Below are positions 63,601 through 64,000 of a stretch of DNA of 64,000 nucleotides, piece after piece. Position 1 is the first letter of the stretch; every line of letters starts with the position of its first letter. The notes below the pieces were generated by a model, which had not been told where the DNA came from, ran no database searches, and worked only from the letters and a program-made list of their open reading frames with translations. This DNA is from Methylobacterium sp. CB376. GTDB lineage: Bacteria; Pseudomonadota; Alphaproteobacteria; Rhizobiales; Beijerinckiaceae. The stretch covers positions 4,105,001-4,169,000 of the forward strand of contig NZ_CP121648.1 of the NCBI RefSeq assembly GCF_029714205.1, given 5' to 3'. Position numbers and translations under genes: made by a program.

Positions 63601-64000
63601 TCAGCCGTGCGACGCCGCGAGGCCCGACAGGTCCGGCCGGGGCGCCTGCGCGGGTGCCCCGATCCGCCACGCGAGCCCCGCCGCGACCACGAACAGGGCC
63701 GCCTCGGCCGCGAAGACCGTCGCGTAGGCGGGCACGACCGCGCCGAGGGCGAGGCGGGCGACGTCGACGCTCGCGGCCCCGAGGAAGCCCCCGAGCCCGA
63801 ACGCCACGCCCTGCGCGGCGCCCCAGACGCCCATGCGGGTGCCGTGGCGGCTCTCGCCGCCCGCGCCCGCGAGGCCCATCATCAACCCGATCGCCGAGAC
63901 CGCGAAGACGCCGTTGAAGAAGCCGAGCAGCGCCACGCAGGTCCGCAGCAGCCCGCCCGGGCCGCCGAGAAGCGGCGCGTCGGGGCCGGCGCCGCAGGCC
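63601..64000 (-). CDS. BCH/PucC family pigment MFS transporter (5' end outside window)
   Basis: The frame is open to the window edge and encodes the last 132 residues of a 12-helix MFS protein. LLGFFNGVFAVSAIGLMMGL, GAGGESRHGTRMGVWGAAQG and VAFGLGGFLGAASVDVARLA match the C-terminal half of the Bch2/LhaA/PucC family, presumed bacteriochlorophyll carriers or light-harvesting assembly factors. The order bch2-bchP-tspO is known from other alphaproteobacterial clusters (with bchG usually upstream). Confidence 0.87.
   Translation of the reverse strand, partial: ACGAGPDAPLLGGPGGLLRTCVALLGFFNGVFAVSAIGLMMGLAGAGGESRHGTRMGVWGAAQGVAFGLGGFLGAASVDVARLALGAVVPAYATVFAAEAALFVVAAGLAWRIGAPAQAPRPDLSGLAASHG

Overview
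The window is a very GC-rich (roughly 70 percent or more by eye) piece of an alphaproteobacterial chromosome. It carries an aerobic-anoxygenic-type photosynthesis cluster (crtCD, crtEF, bchCXYZ, pufQBALMC, then bchP and a bch2/pucC-type gene), large NAD-glutamate dehydrogenase, flagellar rod/ring genes, ccm genes and minCDE. This combination, with malate synthase G and a hairpin-rich intergenic repeat family, points to Methylobacterium or a close Rhizobiales relative. The genus is an inference; no rRNA or methylotrophy gene is present to fix it.

Layout. 1-17.8 kb: housekeeping genes on both strands (DUF2076 protein, glcB, histidine phosphatase, PaaI thioesterase, mtaB-dapF, GyrI-like protein, ccmG-ccmD-ccmC and ccmB-ccmA separated by an opposite-strand DUF1328 gene, acnA, DUF3108, rpmB, FIST protein, AhpD-like peroxidase). 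17.9-24.1 kb: 1,615-residue NAD-GDH overlapping bluB, then a DUF2794 gene. 24.2-29.1 kb: tightly packed flgB-flgC-fliE-flgG-flgA-flgI-motE-like-flgH. 29.4-32.5 kb (minus): small CPWSG protein-ffh-rpsP-rimM. 32.6-38.4 kb (minus): alpha/beta hydrolase, SDR, minE/D/C, SF2 helicase. 38.8-40.6 kb: stand-alone allophanate hydrolase. 40.7-54.5 kb: photosynthesis genes, with crtDC leftward and crtEF-bchCXYZ-pufQBALMC rightward. 54.6-61.5 kb: Nit-type chemoreceptor, HigA-like antitoxin remnant, RND adaptor and pump. 61.5-64 kb (minus): small membrane protein, tspO, bchP, partial bch2/pucC.

How it works together. CrtE/CrtC/CrtD/CrtF make methoxylated linear carotenoids; BchXYZ and BchC make the bacteriochlorophyll a macrocycle; BchP saturates its tail; PufB/A/L/M/C form the LH1-reaction-centre-cytochrome complex. 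Two pairs of TGT-N12-ACA-like palindromes, each pair exactly 8 bp apart, overlap plausible sigma70 promoters before crtD and bchC and look like PpsR/CrtJ operators.

Most worth a second look: (i) a modular palindromic repeat family whose head hairpin coincides with the TGA stop codon of the neighbouring gene at nearly every copy; (ii) single-base homopolymer frameshifts in ffh, crtF, bchP (two) and the higA-like gene, which suggest sequence error or real decay; (iii) tandem repeats and a strong hairpin in the pufQ leader; (iv) two CtrA-like boxes before minC.
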